A stretch of 64,000 bases of DNA, taken from Arthrobacter sp. MYb214 (GTDB lineage: Bacteria > Actinomycetota > Actinomycetes > Actinomycetales > Micrococcaceae). Location: assembly GCF_002979865.1 (NCBI RefSeq), contig NZ_PCPZ01000005.1, positions 1 to 64,000 of the forward strand, given 5' to 3'. Position 1 is the first letter of the stretch, and the number at the start of each line of letters is the position of its first letter. A program made the translations under genes and the position numbers. Under the pieces are notes generated by a model. That model had not been told where the DNA came from, did no database searches, and was given only the letters and a program-made list of their open reading frames with translations. Below are positions 25,188-35,029 of the stretch, in pieces.

Positions 25188-25832
25188 GGCCTGGACCTGC
25201 GCGGCATCGATGAGTTCGGCGAGCTCGGCCCGCGGCTTGTTCGCGCCGAAAGCAGGCTGGCCCGGCTGCAGGCGCAAGCCTTCAGCCAAAGGGCCGATCG
25301 GCAGCGGATCAAAGCCGAAATCATCAACGATCAGTGCTACCTGATCGACGTCGGCGCCCAGATCACCGGCGATCGCGATGGCCTTGCGGCGCTCGGCGCC
25401 GGCTGGACGGGACTCGTCCTCGAGGTCGTGGTAGCCCATGTGGTTGAAGGCCTTGACGATCCGCGAACCTGGCAGGAACTCCTGGATCAACTTGCTGGTG
25501 GACACCGTGGGGTCGTTAAGGTCCTCGCGGATGCCGTCGGTTTCCCACCAGTAGTTCATGGCATCGATAACCAGCTTGCCTTCAAGCTCGGCAGCCGGAA
25601 TATTCTGGTACTTTCCCAGAGGCAAGGCCAGTATGGCAATGTCGGCTTCCCGTGCGGCGGTTGCCGGATCCACGGCCACGGCACCCGGAGTCAGGATCTC
25701 AATGGTCAGGGCAATGGCGCCGGGGTCGCCGGAACCGGCGATGAGCACCTTGTAGCCGGCCTGCAGGGCGCGGCGGGCCAGGACCGTGCCGATCTTCCCG
25801 GCGCCCAGGATGCCGATGGTCTGCTGTGTCAT
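25179..25832 (-). CDS. F420/NADP oxidoreductase-like NADPH-binding protein
   Basis: A 217-residue protein with a Rossmann fold starting at [22 protein letters not shown], followed by [19 protein letters not shown] and a C-terminal [15 protein letters not shown] block. This is the pattern of NADPH:F420 reductase-like (pyrroline-carboxylate-reductase-type) proteins; many bacterial members do not use F420. ATG 25832 is chosen for its GGAGAG ribosome-binding site. It follows the LLM oxidoreductase at 25867..26910 by 34 nt on the same strand, so it may supply that enzyme with reduced cofactor. Confidence 0.8.
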   Translation of the reverse strand: MTQQTIGILGAGKIGTVLARRALQAGYKVLIAGSGDPGAIALTIEILTPGAVAVDPATAAREADIAILALPLGKYQNIPAAELEGKLVIDAMNYWWETDGIREDLNDPTVSTSKLIQEFLPGSRIVKAFNHMGYHDLEDESRPAGAERRKAIAIAGDLGADVDQVALIVDDFGFDPLPIGPLAEGLRLQPGQPAFGANKPRAELAELIDAAQVQASA

Positions 25833-25866
25833 TTTCTCTCCTTCAGGCATGTCTTCGAATCCGGGT

Positions 25867-26910
25867 TTAGCTCTCGGCAAGCATTTCGCGCACCAACGGG
25901 ATGACCTTCTCGCCGTAGAGTTCCACTGCACGCAGGCGGGCGCTGGCTTCTACTGCGCCGCCCGAGTAGATCAAATCGAAACGGCCGATATCCAAGGTCT
26001 TGATGGTCTTGGCGATCTTGCGCGCCACGGTTTCCGGAGAGCCCACGTACAGCGATCCTTCGCTGATTTCGTGCTCGAATTCGCCGCGGCTCATTGGGCT
26101 CCAGCCACGGGACGCACCAATGCGGTCACGCTGTTCCTTGTAGGCGTCGAACATGTGCTCGCGGGCCAACTCGTCGGTATCTGCCACGAAGCCGGGGGAG
26201 TGCAGGCCCACCGGCAGGGTTGGGTGGCCGAACTGGTCGTTGGCCCGGCGGTACAGGTCGATGTAGGGTGCGAAGCGCTCGGGGGACCCGCCGATGACAG
26301 CGAGCATCATGCGCAATCCGTAGTGCGCCGTGCGGATGACCGACTGCGGGGAGCCGCCCACGCCCACCCAGGTGTTCAGGCGGCCGGACTCGGTCTTCGG
26401 GAAGACTTCCATATCCTCCAGCGGTGCACGCTTGGTTCCCTGCCAGGTCACCGGCTTCTCGTCGAGCAGCTTGTGGAAAAGGTCGATCTTCTCGTCGAAA
26501 AGCAGTTCGTAGTCAGCCATGTCATGGCCGAACAACGGGAAGGACTCGGTAAAGGAGCCGCGGCCCAGCATGACCTCGGCACGTCCGTTGGACAAGGCAT
26601 CTACGGTGGCGAAACGCTGGAAGACGCGGACCGGATCGTCGGAAGACAGCACGGTCACGCCGGATCCGAGGCGGATCCGCTCGGTCGCCGTGGCAATGCC
26701 CGCCAGAACGGTCTCGGGGCTGGAGATGGCGTATTCGGGGCGGTGGTGCTCGCCGACAGCGATCACATCGACGCCGGCCTGATCGGCCGCGATGGCTTCC
26801 TGGACCGTGGCGCGGATGCCCTGGGCATGGGTTACCAGCTTGCCTGACTTGTCGCTGGGTACGTCGCCAAAGGTGTCGAGGCCGAATTCGATGTTCTCGA
26901 AGGCGTTCAT
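25867..26910 (-). CDS. LLM-class flavin- or F420-dependent oxidoreductase
   Basis: A 347-residue luciferase-like protein: [64 protein letters not shown] and [18 protein letters not shown]. The C-terminal AESVARK-like [20 protein letters not shown] is typical. It is first in a two-gene unit with an F420/NADP reductase-like protein. The ATG has AGGGAG upstream. Two 12-bp palindromes overlap its predicted promoter, so repression by a MarR-type regulator is likely, though no such gene is next to it. Substrate unknown. Confidence 0.85.
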   Translation of the reverse strand: MNAFENIEFGLDTFGDVPSDKSGKLVTHAQGIRATVQEAIAADQAGVDVIAVGEHHRPEYAISSPETVLAGIATATERIRLGSGVTVLSSDDPVRVFQRFATVDALSNGRAEVMLGRGSFTESFPLFGHDMADYELLFDEKIDLFHKLLDEKPVTWQGTKRAPLEDMEVFPKTESGRLNTWVGVGGSPQSVIRTAHYGLRMMLAVIGGSPERFAPYIDLYRRANDQFGHPTLPVGLHSPGFVADTDELAREHMFDAYKEQRDRIGASRGWSPMSRGEFEHEISEGSLYVGSPETVARKIAKTIKTLDIGRFDLIYSGGAVEASARLRAVELYGEKVIPLVREMLAES

Positions 26911-26938
26911 TGCGTGCTCCCTGTAGTCCAGAACTTTG

Positions 26939-26978
26939 TTGATGCATCAATCATGACTTAAAGTTATTGACGTGTCAA
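26939..26978 (-). promoter_or_regulatory. Promoter with paired MarR-like palindromes
   Basis: On the minus strand TTGACA (26973-26978) and CATGAT (26950-26955) have a 17-nt spacer. The perfect palindrome TTGATGCATCAA (26939-26950) touches the -10 box and the near-perfect TTGACGTGTCAA (26967-26978) covers the -35 box; their centres are 28 bp apart. This is the layout of a repressor-controlled promoter. Confidence 0.65.
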
Positions 26979-27103
26979 CTATATCCGGAAATTGTGCCTC
27001 GACCGGTCTCCAGCCCAGCCGCACAGGCGCCAGAACGCATCGGACTCGGGGCTGGAGCAGACCCTGGAGCACTGCTTAGCGCCACATCATCCAGGCATGC
27101 AAA

Positions 27104-27136
27104 ACGGCGGCTCTCCTCGATGAGGAGAACCGCCGT
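27104..27136 (-). terminator. Terminator after purL
   Basis: ACGGCGG-CTCTCCTC pairs with GAGGAG-CCGCCGT around a 3-nt loop; on the minus strand the stem runs into TTTTGC. It lies 18 nt after the purL stop. Confidence 0.82.
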
Positions 27137-27154
27137 CCAGGGGTGGGCCAGAAA

Positions 27155-29470
27155 CTAGCCGAAGTACTTCTTCATGGTGCCCTCGGAAGCCTCGCGCAGC
27201 TCGTCCACCGATACGGTGAACTCGCCCTGGACTTCCAGGGCGCCGGACTGCGCATCGACAATGCCCATGCGGGCCACGGTGACACCGCGGGCGCTGGTCA
27301 TGTCGTTGAAGCGGACCTCTTCGCTGCGTGGAACGGCAACCAAGGCGCGGGCCTGGGTCTCCGAGAACAGCGCGGTGAAGGAATCGATGCCGTCACGCTG
27401 CTTGATCTCGTCCAGGGCCACGCGGGCACCGACGCCGTAGCGCAGGACCATCTCGGACAGCGCTGCAAGCAGGCCGCCCTCGGACAGGTCGTGCGCGGCG
27501 TCGATCATGCCATCGCGGCTGGCATTGATCAGGATTGCGCCCAGTGCCTTCTCGGCTGCCAGGTCGACCTTTGGCGGCAGGCCGCCGAGGTGGCCGCGCA
27601 GGTTGGCGAACTCCGAGCCGTCCAGCTCATCGGCGGTGGTGCCGATCAGGTAGATGGCCTGGCCGTCGGCCTCTTCGCGCCAGCCCGAAGGGGTGCGGCG
27701 GGCGACGTCGTCGAACTTGCCCAGGGTCGCCACCACAGGCGTCGGGTGGATGGCCTTGTCGCCGGTCTGGTTGTACAGCGAGACATTGCCGCCGGTGACC
27801 GGTACGCCGAGCTCCATGCACGCATCGGACAGGCCGCGGATGCCCTCGGCCAGCTGCCACATGACGTCGGGGTCCTCCGGGGAACCGTAGTTCAGGCAGT
27901 CCGAAACCGCCGCAGGGATCGCACCGGAGGTGGCGACGTTGCGGTAGGACTCGGCCAGCGCCAGCTGGGCGCCGGCATACGGGTCCAGGTAGGTGTAGCG
28001 GCCGTTGGCATCGGTGGCGATGGCCACGCCGAGTCCGGTGGACTCGTCGATGCGGACCACGCCGGCATCATCCGGGGCGGCCAGCGCGGTGTTGCCGCCG
28101 ACGTAGCGGTCGTACTGGTTGGTGATCCAGGACTTGTCGCACATGTTCGGGCTGGCGATCAGCTCCAGGGCGGCGGCCTTCAGCTCTTCGCCGGTAGCTG
28201 GCAGGTTGGCGCCGGCTTCCGAGGACTTGAAGGTGTCAGCCTGCAGCGCATCCTGCCACTGCGGGCGGGCATACGGGCGGTCGTAGACCGGGCCGTCGTG
28301 GGCGACGGTCTTCGGGTCCACGTCCACGATGACTTCACCATTCCAGGTGATGATCAGCCGATCGGTGTCGGTGACCTCGCCCAGCCAGGAGTACTCCACG
28401 TTCCACTTGGCCATGACGGCCTCGAACGCTTCGATGTTCTGCGGGGTGACTACGGCCATCATGCGTTCCTGGGACTCCGACATCAGGATTTCGCCCGGGG
28501 TCAGGGTGGAGTCGCGCAGCAGCACGTTGGTCAGCTCGACCTGCATGCCGCCTTCGCCGTTGGAAGCCAGTTCGCTGGTGGCGCAGGAGATGCCTGCGGC
28601 GCCCAGGTCCTGGATGCCCTCGACCAGCGAGGCCTTGAACAGTTCCAGGCAGCACTCGATGAGCACCTTCTCGGCGAACGGGTCGCCCACCTGCACCGCA
28701 GGGCGCTTGGAGGGCTTGGTGTCGTCGAAGGACTCCGAGGCCAGCACCGACGCGCCGCCAATGCCGTCGCCACCGGTGCGCGCACCGAAGAGCACGACCT
28801 TGTTGCCCACGCCCGAGGCATTGGCCAGGCGCAGGTCTTCGTGGCGCAGCGCGCCAACTGCCAGCGCGTTGACCAGCGGGTTGCCCTGGTAGATCGGGTC
28901 GAAGACGGTTTCGCCGCCGATGTTCGGCAGGCCCAGCGAGTTGCCGTAGCCGCCGATGCCCGAGACGACGCCGTGCACTACGCGCTGCGAGTCCTCGTGG
29001 TCGATCGCGCCGAAGCGCAGCGGATCCATCACGGCGATCGGGCGGGCGCCCATGGAGATGATGTCGCGCACGATGCCGCCGATGCCGGTAGCGGCACCCT
29101 GGTACGGCTCGACGTAGGAAGGCGAGTTGTGGGACTCGATCTTGAAGGTCACGGCCCAGCCGTCGCCCAGGTCGGTGACACCGGCGTTTTCGCCCATGCC
29201 GACCATCAGGTCCTTCTTCATTTCCGGGGTGACCTTCTGGCCGAACTGGCGTAGGTGGTTCTTGGTGGACTTGTACGAGCAGTGCTCGGACCACATGACC
29301 GAGTACATGGCCAATTCAGCGGCGGTCGGACGACGGCCCAGGATCTTCACGATCTCGGCGAACTCGTTGTCCTTCAGGCCCAGCTCTGCCCATGGCAGTT
29401 CTACATCCGGGGTGCCCGCTGCGTTATCGACGGTGTCGATATTGAATTCCTTAGTGGCTTCCTGGCTCAC
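27155..29470 (-). CDS. purL: Phosphoribosylformylglycinamidine synthase subunit PurL (small-type)
   Basis: A 771-residue enzyme of purine synthesis that converts FGAR to FGAM with ATP and ammonia delivered by PurQ. The N-terminus has [49 protein letters not shown] and [21 protein letters not shown] are further diagnostic blocks. Length fits the small PurL that works with separate PurS and PurQ. It starts with GTG, preceded by GGAGG, and that GTGA overlaps the purQ stop by 4 nt. Last gene of purS-purQ-purL. Confidence 0.97.
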   Translation of the reverse strand: MSQEATKEFNIDTVDNAAGTPDVELPWAELGLKDNEFAEIVKILGRRPTAAELAMYSVMWSEHCSYKSTKNHLRQFGQKVTPEMKKDLMVGMGENAGVTDLGDGWAVTFKIESHNSPSYVEPYQGAATGIGGIVRDIISMGARPIAVMDPLRFGAIDHEDSQRVVHGVVSGIGGYGNSLGLPNIGGETVFDPIYQGNPLVNALAVGALRHEDLRLANASGVGNKVVLFGARTGGDGIGGASVLASESFDDTKPSKRPAVQVGDPFAEKVLIECCLELFKASLVEGIQDLGAAGISCATSELASNGEGGMQVELTNVLLRDSTLTPGEILMSESQERMMAVVTPQNIEAFEAVMAKWNVEYSWLGEVTDTDRLIITWNGEVIVDVDPKTVAHDGPVYDRPYARPQWQDALQADTFKSSEAGANLPATGEELKAAALELIASPNMCDKSWITNQYDRYVGGNTALAAPDDAGVVRIDESTGLGVAIATDANGRYTYLDPYAGAQLALAESYRNVATSGAIPAAVSDCLNYGSPEDPDVMWQLAEGIRGLSDACMELGVPVTGGNVSLYNQTGDKAIHPTPVVATLGKFDDVARRTPSGWREEADGQAIYLIGTTADELDGSEFANLRGHLGGLPPKVDLAAEKALGAILINASRDGMIDAAHDLSEGGLLAALSEMVLRYGVGARVALDEIKQRDGIDSFTALFSETQARALVAVPRSEEVRFNDMTSARGVTVARMGIVDAQSGALEVQGEFTVSVDELREASEGTMKKYFG

Positions 29471-30219
29471 TTTTTGCCTCCAACAAGGTGGGTCAGAACA
29501 CTGGTGAAGAATGCCAGCCCGTCGGTGCCGCGGTGGTCCGGGCCGAAGCCGGCCTCAATGGCGTGCTCCGGGTGCGGCATCAGGCCGACAACGTTGCCGG
29601 CCTTGTTGCTCACGCCGGCGATCGAGCGGCGCGAGCCGTTCGGGTTCCAGCCCACGTAGGAGAACGCGATGCGGTTTTCAGCTTCGAGCTCGTCCAGGAC
29701 CTTCTCGTCGGCCACGTACTGGCCATCCTGGTTCTTCAGCACGATGGTGATTTCCTGGCCGGCTTCGAAGCCGTTGGTCCATGCGGTCTGGTTGTTCTCC
29801 ACGCGCAGCAGCTGATCGCGGCAGATGAACTTCAAGTGGTCGTTCTTGATCATCGATCCGGGCAGCAGGTGCGACTCGGTGAGGATCTGGAAACCGTTGC
29901 AGATGCCCAGCACGGGCAGCTTGGCATCGGAGTTCGCGGCATCTGCGATCTTCGCCATCATCGGTGCGAAGCGGGAGATCGCGCCGGCGCGCAGGTAGTC
30001 GCCGTAGGAGAAGCCGCCGGGGATCACCACGGCGTCGACATCCTGCAGGTCGGTGTCGGCGTGCCACAGGGACACCGCTTCGGCACCGGCTGCGCGCACG
30101 GCGCGAGCGGCGTCGCGGTCATCGAGGGTGCCCGGGAAGGTCACCACGCCGATGCGCGCTCCGGAAAGTTCAGTGCTTGGCGTTGAATAGTCGCCAATCA
30201 GGGGAAGTTCGGCGCTCAT
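29467..30219 (-). CDS. purQ: Phosphoribosylformylglycinamidine synthase glutaminase subunit PurQ
   Basis: A 250-residue class I glutamine amidotransferase that makes ammonia for Pur[19 protein letters not shown], the nucleophile elbow [10 protein letters not shown] and the PHPEHAIE His-Glu pair are visible. A 20-residue N-terminal extension before [11 protein letters not shown] is slightly longer than usual. The start overlaps the purS stop by one base (TAATG) and the end overlaps purL by 4 nt, so the three genes are translated in a coupled way. Confidence 0.97.
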   Translation of the reverse strand: MSAELPLIGDYSTPSTELSGARIGVVTFPGTLDDRDAARAVRAAGAEAVSLWHADTDLQDVDAVVIPGGFSYGDYLRAGAISRFAPMMAKIADAANSDAKLPVLGICNGFQILTESHLLPGSMIKNDHLKFICRDQLLRVENNQTAWTNGFEAGQEITIVLKNQDGQYVADEKVLDELEAENRIAFSYVGWNPNGSRRSIAGVSNKAGNVVGLMPHPEHAIEAGFGPDHRGTDGLAFFTSVLTHLVGGKK

Positions 30220-30470
30220 TAGTCTTCGAATACCTCGACGTTGACGACATCTTCGATCACCGGGTTGGAAAGCAGGGTTTCTGCAGCCTCGCGAGCCTGG
30301 GCGAGGATTTCTTCGGTCACCTCGCCGTCCACGGACAGTTCAAAGCGCTTGCCCTGGCGGACAGCTTCGAAGGAGGTGAAGCCTAGGCGGGGAAGAGCTC
30401 CCGCGATGGCCTTGCCCTGAGGGTCAAGGATTTCTGGCTTGAGCATGACATCTACAACGATGCGGGGCAT
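30219..30470 (-). CDS. purS: Phosphoribosylformylglycinamidine synthase subunit PurS
   Basis: An 83-residue small subunit that dimerises and docks PurQ on Pur[32 protein letters not shown] is the family pattern, with the usual acidic end (VVNVEVFED). It is the first gene of the purS-purQ-purL unit. AGGAGATATGCC precedes the ATG. No purine riboswitch was recognised in the 220-nt gap upstream. Confidence 0.95.
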   Translation of the reverse strand: MPRIVVDVMLKPEILDPQGKAIAGALPRLGFTSFEAVRQGKRFELSVDGEVTEEILAQAREAAETLLSNPVIEDVVNVEVFED

Positions 30471-30656
30471 CCGGCATATCTCCTGTTGGCGAGGTTAAGT
30501 TAAATGCCACACGGAGATGCCGTCTCACACCAGGGGGATTTGGCGCTCCGCGAGCTTGCCTTCATAGTCTACCCGTGAATGTGATGGGGAAAACGTCCCT
30601 GTGCGCGATAGCACCGATATCCTGCGGTTTAAGTCATGTGATCTTAGGCTCACGGG

Positions 30657-30684
30657 TTGTCGAAGCGCGCTCGACGCGTATGCT
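30657..30684 (+). promoter_or_regulatory. Candidate leaderless promoter of the YchJ-like gene
   Basis: TTGTCG (30657-30662) and TATGCT (30679-30684) with a 16-nt spacer; the -10 box ends 6 nt before the GTG at 30691. Confidence 0.55.
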
Positions 30685-30690
30685 GAAACT

Positions 30691-31101
30691 GTGAAAAATG
30701 CTAGTCAAACCGTCTGCGCCTGCCGAGTCCTGGACGCTGTGAAGCCGTCCTACGAAAACTGCTGCAAGCCCTTGCATGACGGAAGGGAAGATGGCTCCTT
30801 GCTGCCGCAGACCGCGGAGCAGCTGATGCGCTCACGCTACAGCGCCTTCGTGCTGGGGCTGTCGCAGTATTTGCTGGCGACCTGGCATGAGAGCACGAGG
30901 CCCAAGGAACTGGACGTGGATTCGCGGATGCGCTGGACCGGCTTGGAGATCATTTCAACCCGTGCTGGCGGCGCGGCGGCCTCCCGCGGGGTGGTGGAAT
31001 TCGCTGCGTACTATCGCGACGGCCGGCATGAAGCGCAGCAGCGTGAGGTCAGCACCTTCGTGAAGCAGGACGGCGCCTGGTTCTACCTCGACGCCCTCTA
31101 G
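30691..31101 (+). CDS. YchJ/UPF0225-family protein
   Basis: A 136-residue protein with the family order: an N-terminal cysteine cluster (CACRVLDAVKPSYENCCKPLHDG), TAEQLMRSRYSAFVLG, and LLATWHESTRPKEL. The rest is a small NTF2-like/SEC-C-associated domain ending in TFVKQDGAWFYLDA. The cysteines may bind zinc. Function is not established. The GTG start at 30691 is preferred over the longer frame because a good promoter -10 box lies 6 nt upstream and the conserved domain begins right after it. Confidence 0.8.
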   Translation: MKNASQTVCACRVLDAVKPSYENCCKPLHDGREDGSLLPQTAEQLMRSRYSAFVLGLSQYLLATWHESTRPKELDVDSRMRWTGLEIISTRAGGAAASRGVVEFAAYYRDGRHEAQQREVSTFVKQDGAWFYLDAL

Positions 31102-31104
31102 GAT

Positions 31105-32097
31105 TCAGCGCTTGGCTGCAGCCTGCAGCATGGTCAGCATCTGGCTCTGCTGGCGTTCACGCGCTAGCTTGAATGCATCAGAACCGGAGTGGTCCTCCAA
31201 ATGCGGGTCCGCCCCGTTGATAATCAGCAAACGCGCGATGGTGATGGCATTGGCGGTGCCCTGGCCCAGGACAATGGTTTCGTGCAGGGCCGTCCAGCCC
31301 AGGTCATTAACCTGGTCTACCGGGATATCGGTGCGGAGCAACTGGCGCACGGCCTGAACCCGGCCATTCTCGCTGGCGACGGTCAAAGCGGTCCCGCCCA
31401 TGCGATTCACCGCCGTGAGGTCGGCCCCGCCGTCAATGAGAAGCTTCAGCGTTTCAACCTGGCCATTGGCGCTCGCGCGCAGGAACGGCGACTCGTAGAA
31501 GTCGTCCTTCTTGTCGGGATCCGAGCCTGCTTCGAAGAGGGTCTTGGCGATGGCAGGGTTCTTGTTGATGACTGCACGCATCAGCGCGGTGCGACCGGCC
31601 TCGTCCTGCGCGTCGAGGTCAGCTCCATCCTTGAGCGCCGCCTTGACGTCCTTCAGCTTGCCTCGATTCACTGCAGCGAACAGCTGCGTGGTGGCCTTGG
31701 ACATTTCGGCCGCTGAACTGGGAAGCGCCTTGATGGAGGCACCAGTGTTGGCACCCGAGGCCAGGGGCGACAGCGATGTCTTGGAGCTTTCGGGCTTGGC
31801 CGGAGTGCCGGCGGGCTGCTTGGCTGAATTGCTCGGAGTCGTGGTGGGAGCAGTGGCATTGTTCCCGGTTGGAGCCGGAAGCGGGACGCTGGAGCTTGCT
31901 GCGGCCTTGCTCGGAGCGGGCAGGGATTTTTCGGTGGCACTGCTGGAAGACGGGGCGGGAACCGGGGTGGAAGAAACTTCATGAGCCTGGGGTGAAGAAG
32001 CGGCGCAACTCGTGCAGGCGCCGATCGCGGCAGCAAGGGGGAGTGCAAGCAATGCAATGCCACGGCGATGCGTGGATAGCCCGGTATGAAGTGCCAT
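31105..32097 (-). CDS. Ankyrin-repeat lipoprotein
   Basis: A 330-residue protein. A signal peptide ends in the lipobox AAIGAC (a second Cys follows two residues later). Residues ~35-130 are a low-complexity Ser/Pro/Ala/Thr-rich stretch that could span the cell wall. The C-terminal ~190 residues hold about five ankyrin repeats, for example LKDGADLDAQDEAGRTALMRA, FEAGSDPDKKDDFYESPFLRA, LIDGGADLTAVNRMGGTAL and DQVNDLGWTALHETI. It is predicted to be a surface-exposed protein-binding scaffold. AAGGACAG lies before the ATG. Convergent with the YchJ-like gene, 3 nt apart. Confidence 0.85.
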   Translation of the reverse strand: MALHTGLSTHRRGIALLALPLAAAIGACTSCAASSPQAHEVSSTPVPAPSSSSATEKSLPAPSKAAASSSVPLPAPTGNNATAPTTTPSNSAKQPAGTPAKPESSKTSLSPLASGANTGASIKALPSSAAEMSKATTQLFAAVNRGKLKDVKAALKDGADLDAQDEAGRTALMRAVINKNPAIAKTLFEAGSDPDKKDDFYESPFLRASANGQVETLKLLIDGGADLTAVNRMGGTALTVASENGRVQAVRQLLRTDIPVDQVNDLGWTALHETIVLGQGTANAITIARLLIINGADPHLEDHSGSDAFKLARERQQSQMLTMLQAAAKR

Positions 32098-32276
32098 CTG
32101 TCCTTTCGCGGTTAAACAACCCTTCCCCGTATGGCTTTCGCATCATGCAGGGATTCTGCTCAGTAACTTTTGATCAATTGCGAGCTTAGCGGCCAAAGCT
32201 GAAAATTTGCGGTCAATCAGCGCCAAGATTTCTCTGTGCTCGGTGCCGGCCGATCTTCGCTAAAATCATAAGCACC

Positions 32277-33407
32277 ATGGAATGCCTTTACTTTTCTGCC
32301 TCCCGTTGCCGCTCATGCACCTTGATGACGGTGCCTTACGCCCAGCAACTGCAATCTAAGGTAGCGGATTGCCAGCAGCTGCTGGCCGGCTTCCCAGGCC
32401 TGGAATTCCTTCCGCCCCAAGCCAGTAGCGAACAGGGCTTCCGCAACAAAGCCAAAATGGTCATTTCCGGAACCACCGGCCAGCCGACCATCGGCATCCT
32501 GGATGCCGACGGCCACGGTGTCGATCTGCGCAACTGCGGAGTCATCGCAGCACCGCTACGTGCCGTATTCCCGGTCATCGAGCAGTTCATTCATGATCTG
32601 AAGCTCATTCCCTACGACGTTCCCAAGCGCAAGGGCGAACTCAAGCATGTGATTCTCACCCTGTCGGATACCGGTTCGGTGATGGTCCGTTGGGTATTGC
32701 GCACCAAGAAGCATTTTGTGGCACTGCGTGATTCGCTGCCGCAATTCCTTGAGCAGCTTCCACGCCACAGCGTGGTGTCGGTGAACTTCTTGCCTGAGCA
32801 CAAGGCAGTGCTGGAAGGCGAAGAAGAAATCATTCTTACCCGCCGAACCACCTTGGAATTCGGGCTGAACGGCGTACCGATGCACCTGCGCCCCCAGGGC
32901 TTCTTCCAGACCAACAGCGAGATCGCTGCCGCCTTGTACCGGCAGGCCCGCCAATGGATCAACGATGCCAACCCCGAAAGCGTTTGGGATCTGTACAGCG
33001 GGGTGGGTGGTTTCGCACTGCATTGCGCTACCGAGGACCGTACCGTGTACGGCATCGAGACCAGCGGGGAAGCCGTTGAATCGGCAAAGACCAGCGCCAA
33101 GACCATGGAGCTGGATGACATCCATTTCAGGGTCCAAGACGCAACCGAATTCGCGCTGGGTGCCGGCTGGGCGCCAGAGGCGGTAATCGTGAATCCTCCG
33201 CGCCGCGGTATCTCCGCAGAGCTATCGAAGTGGCTGAACGAGTCCGATGTCCAGCACATCATTTACTCCAGCTGCAACGCGAAGTCACTGGCCAGGGACC
33301 TGGAGCGTTTGGAGAACTACGCTCCGCAGCAGGCTCGCGTCATGGACATGTTCCCGCAGACCAGCCACTACGAAGTCATCGTGAAGCTGGAGCGCAAGGC
33401 CGCCTAG
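32277..33407 (+). CDS. rlmC: 23S rRNA (uracil-C5)-methyltransferase RlmC
   Basis: A 376-residue SAM-dependent methyltransferase. The iron-sulfur ligands Cys3, Cys11, Cys14 and Cys87 match the RlmC (RumB) layout exactly. The SAM motif is VWDLYSGVGGFAL, the substrate loop VIVNPPRRG, and the catalytic cysteine is Cys333 in YSSCNAKSLARDL. By family it methylates U747 (E. coli numbering) of 23S rRNA. A TAAAAT box lies 11 nt before the ATG, implying a very short leader. Ends overlap the convergent antiporter gene by 4 nt. Confidence 0.92.
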   Translation: MECLYFSASRCRSCTLMTVPYAQQLQSKVADCQQLLAGFPGLEFLPPQASSEQGFRNKAKMVISGTTGQPTIGILDADGHGVDLRNCGVIAAPLRAVFPVIEQFIHDLKLIPYDVPKRKGELKHVILTLSDTGSVMVRWVLRTKKHFVALRDSLPQFLEQLPRHSVVSVNFLPEHKAVLEGEEEIILTRRTTLEFGLNGVPMHLRPQGFFQTNSEIAAALYRQARQWINDANPESVWDLYSGVGGFALHCATEDRTVYGIETSGEAVESAKTSAKTMELDDIHFRVQDATEFALGAGWAPEAVIVNPPRRGISAELSKWLNESDVQHIIYSSCNAKSLARDLERLENYAPQQARVMDMFPQTSHYEVIVKLERKAA

Positions 33408-34981
33408 CGATCCAGGGTTGCGGTGCGTCGGTCAAGGCGGCCGACAATCTCGTCAACGATGTGCGGGTCGATATTCGGTTCGCGGCGGGCCTTGAGCAGC
33501 TCGTCGCGGGCGGCTTCCAGGGCGATGGCCTGGATCGAATCGGCCTTGGCGATCACCGCGCGAATCTGCGTGTACTTTTCGTCCGAGATCGCATCGTGCG
33601 GATCCGGGTCCTTGGCCAGGATGGTATGCAGCGAGTTCATGCGCCGGCGCACTGCCTGCTGGTAATTCTCCGGCAGCTCTTCGAGCTGCACGTTCTTGCG
33701 CAGCGCCGCCAGTGCGACAGCCTCGGCGCGACGGGCCAGGGCCCGGCGGGCACGCTTGGCATCTTGCTCGTTGTTGCGCAGCTTCAGCACGCGCATCAGC
33801 GCTGGCAAGGTCAGGCCCGGGAGCACCAAAGTGCACAGCAAGACGGAGCAAGCGGCGACCACCACGAAGTTGCGTCCCTCGATGGCCGATCCATCCGCTG
33901 CGACCTTGGGCAGTGCCAGGGCCAAGGCCAAAGTCGCCAGCCCGCGCATGCCGCACCAAGTGAGCACCAGCGCATCCTTGCGCGCAGGAATCTTGGGCTT
34001 GCTGCGGTTGGGCAGGTAGTAGGTCGCCAGCATCCACAGCGCACGCACTGCGATGACCACGAAGCAGATCGCGGCGATGCCCGGGATGAAGCCGATCAGG
34101 TTGCTGCCTTCCTCCTGGATCACCTGGTTCATCTCGATGCCCATCAAGCCGAAAGCCAGGCCGGTGGCCAGCAGCTCGAGCACTTCCCAGAAGGATTGCC
34201 GGGTTAGGCGTTCGGCAGAGTCCTGGGGGCGGTCCCGCCGCACCATTTCAAGGGCCGTCACCACCACTGCGATGACCCCTGAAATATGCAGCTCCTCCGC
34301 AATCATGTAGACCGCATAAGGTGCCACCAAGGTGGCCGCGCAACGCGCTGCCAGGTTGGGAACGAAACGGTTCAAGGCGCCGATGGCCCAGCCCATGGCC
34401 AGACCCAGGACTACCGCCCCTGCGGCACCGAGCAGGAACTGCGGAATGATTTCGAGTCCGACTTCCGAGCCATTCAGGGTTGCCTGGACGGCCAGCTGGA
34501 AGATCACGATGGCCATTGCGTCGTTGAACAGGCCCTCGGTTTCCAGCAGGGACGTCAGGCGCCGCGGCATTTTCACCTTGGTGGCAATCGCATCCACCGC
34601 GACCGGGTCAGGCGGGGCCACTACTGCGCCCAACGCCAATGCCAGCGGAATGGAAGCGATGGGGGAGAAGGCCAGCGCGGTAGCGGCCACGGTGCCTGCT
34701 GTCACCACGATGAGCACCACGGCCAGCCGGATCAGGGCCTTCCAGCGGAAGCGGAACACCGACCAACTGCTGCGCTGGGCCGTAGCGAAAAGCAAAGGCG
34801 GCAAGAAGATCGGCAGGATCAGCTCGGGCTCAATATGCATTTCGGGCATGAACGGCAAGAAACCTGCCAGCGTCGCGAAAATCAGCATCAAGATCGGGTA
34901 GGGCAATTTAATGCGTTCCCCGATGCCGACAATCAAGATCGTGGCGAATAGCAGCGCGATAACCAGCAGGAAAAACTCCAT
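33404..34981 (-). CDS. CPA1-family Na+/H+ antiporter
   Basis: A 525-residue membrane protein with about 12 hydrophobic helices. LGAVVAPPDPVAVDAI and LLETEGLFNDAMAIVIFQLAV carry the ND pair that binds the cation in the CPA1 (NhaP/YjcE) family. After the membrane part, a hydrophilic tail of ~115 residues (LKLRNNEQDAKRARRALARRAEA onward) is predicted to be helical and cytoplasmic. It exchanges Na+ or K+ for H+ and helps pH and salt tolerance. A TAGAAT box 9 nt before the ATG suggests a short leader. Confidence 0.9.
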   Translation of the reverse strand: MEFFLLVIALLFATILIVGIGERIKLPYPILMLIFATLAGFLPFMPEMHIEPELILPIFLPPLLFATAQRSSWSVFRFRWKALIRLAVVLIVVTAGTVAATALAFSPIASIPLALALGAVVAPPDPVAVDAIATKVKMPRRLTSLLETEGLFNDAMAIVIFQLAVQATLNGSEVGLEIIPQFLLGAAGAVVLGLAMGWAIGALNRFVPNLAARCAATLVAPYAVYMIAEELHISGVIAVVVTALEMVRRDRPQDSAERLTRQSFWEVLELLATGLAFGLMGIEMNQVIQEEGSNLIGFIPGIAAICFVVIAVRALWMLATYYLPNRSKPKIPARKDALVLTWCGMRGLATLALALALPKVAADGSAIEGRNFVVVAACSVLLCTLVLPGLTLPALMRVLKLRNNEQDAKRARRALARRAEAVALAALRKNVQLEELPENYQQAVRRRMNSLHTILAKDPDPHDAISDEKYTQIRAVIAKADSIQAIALEAARDELLKARREPNIDPHIVDEIVGRLDRRTATLDR

Positions 34982-35029
34982 AGTCTTACTATTCTAGTTT
35001 CTCCGCGCAGTTATTCAGGGGTTATCGAC

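Noticed and set aside
27143-29254. Plus-strand open frame of 703 codons opposite purL
   Set aside because: A shadow of purL: biased composition (Val, Gly, His, Gln), no domain, no start signals, while purL is unmistakable.
30471-30690. Purine riboswitch upstream of purS
   Set aside because: No conserved purine-aptamer loop sequences or three-way junction could be recognised on the minus strand.
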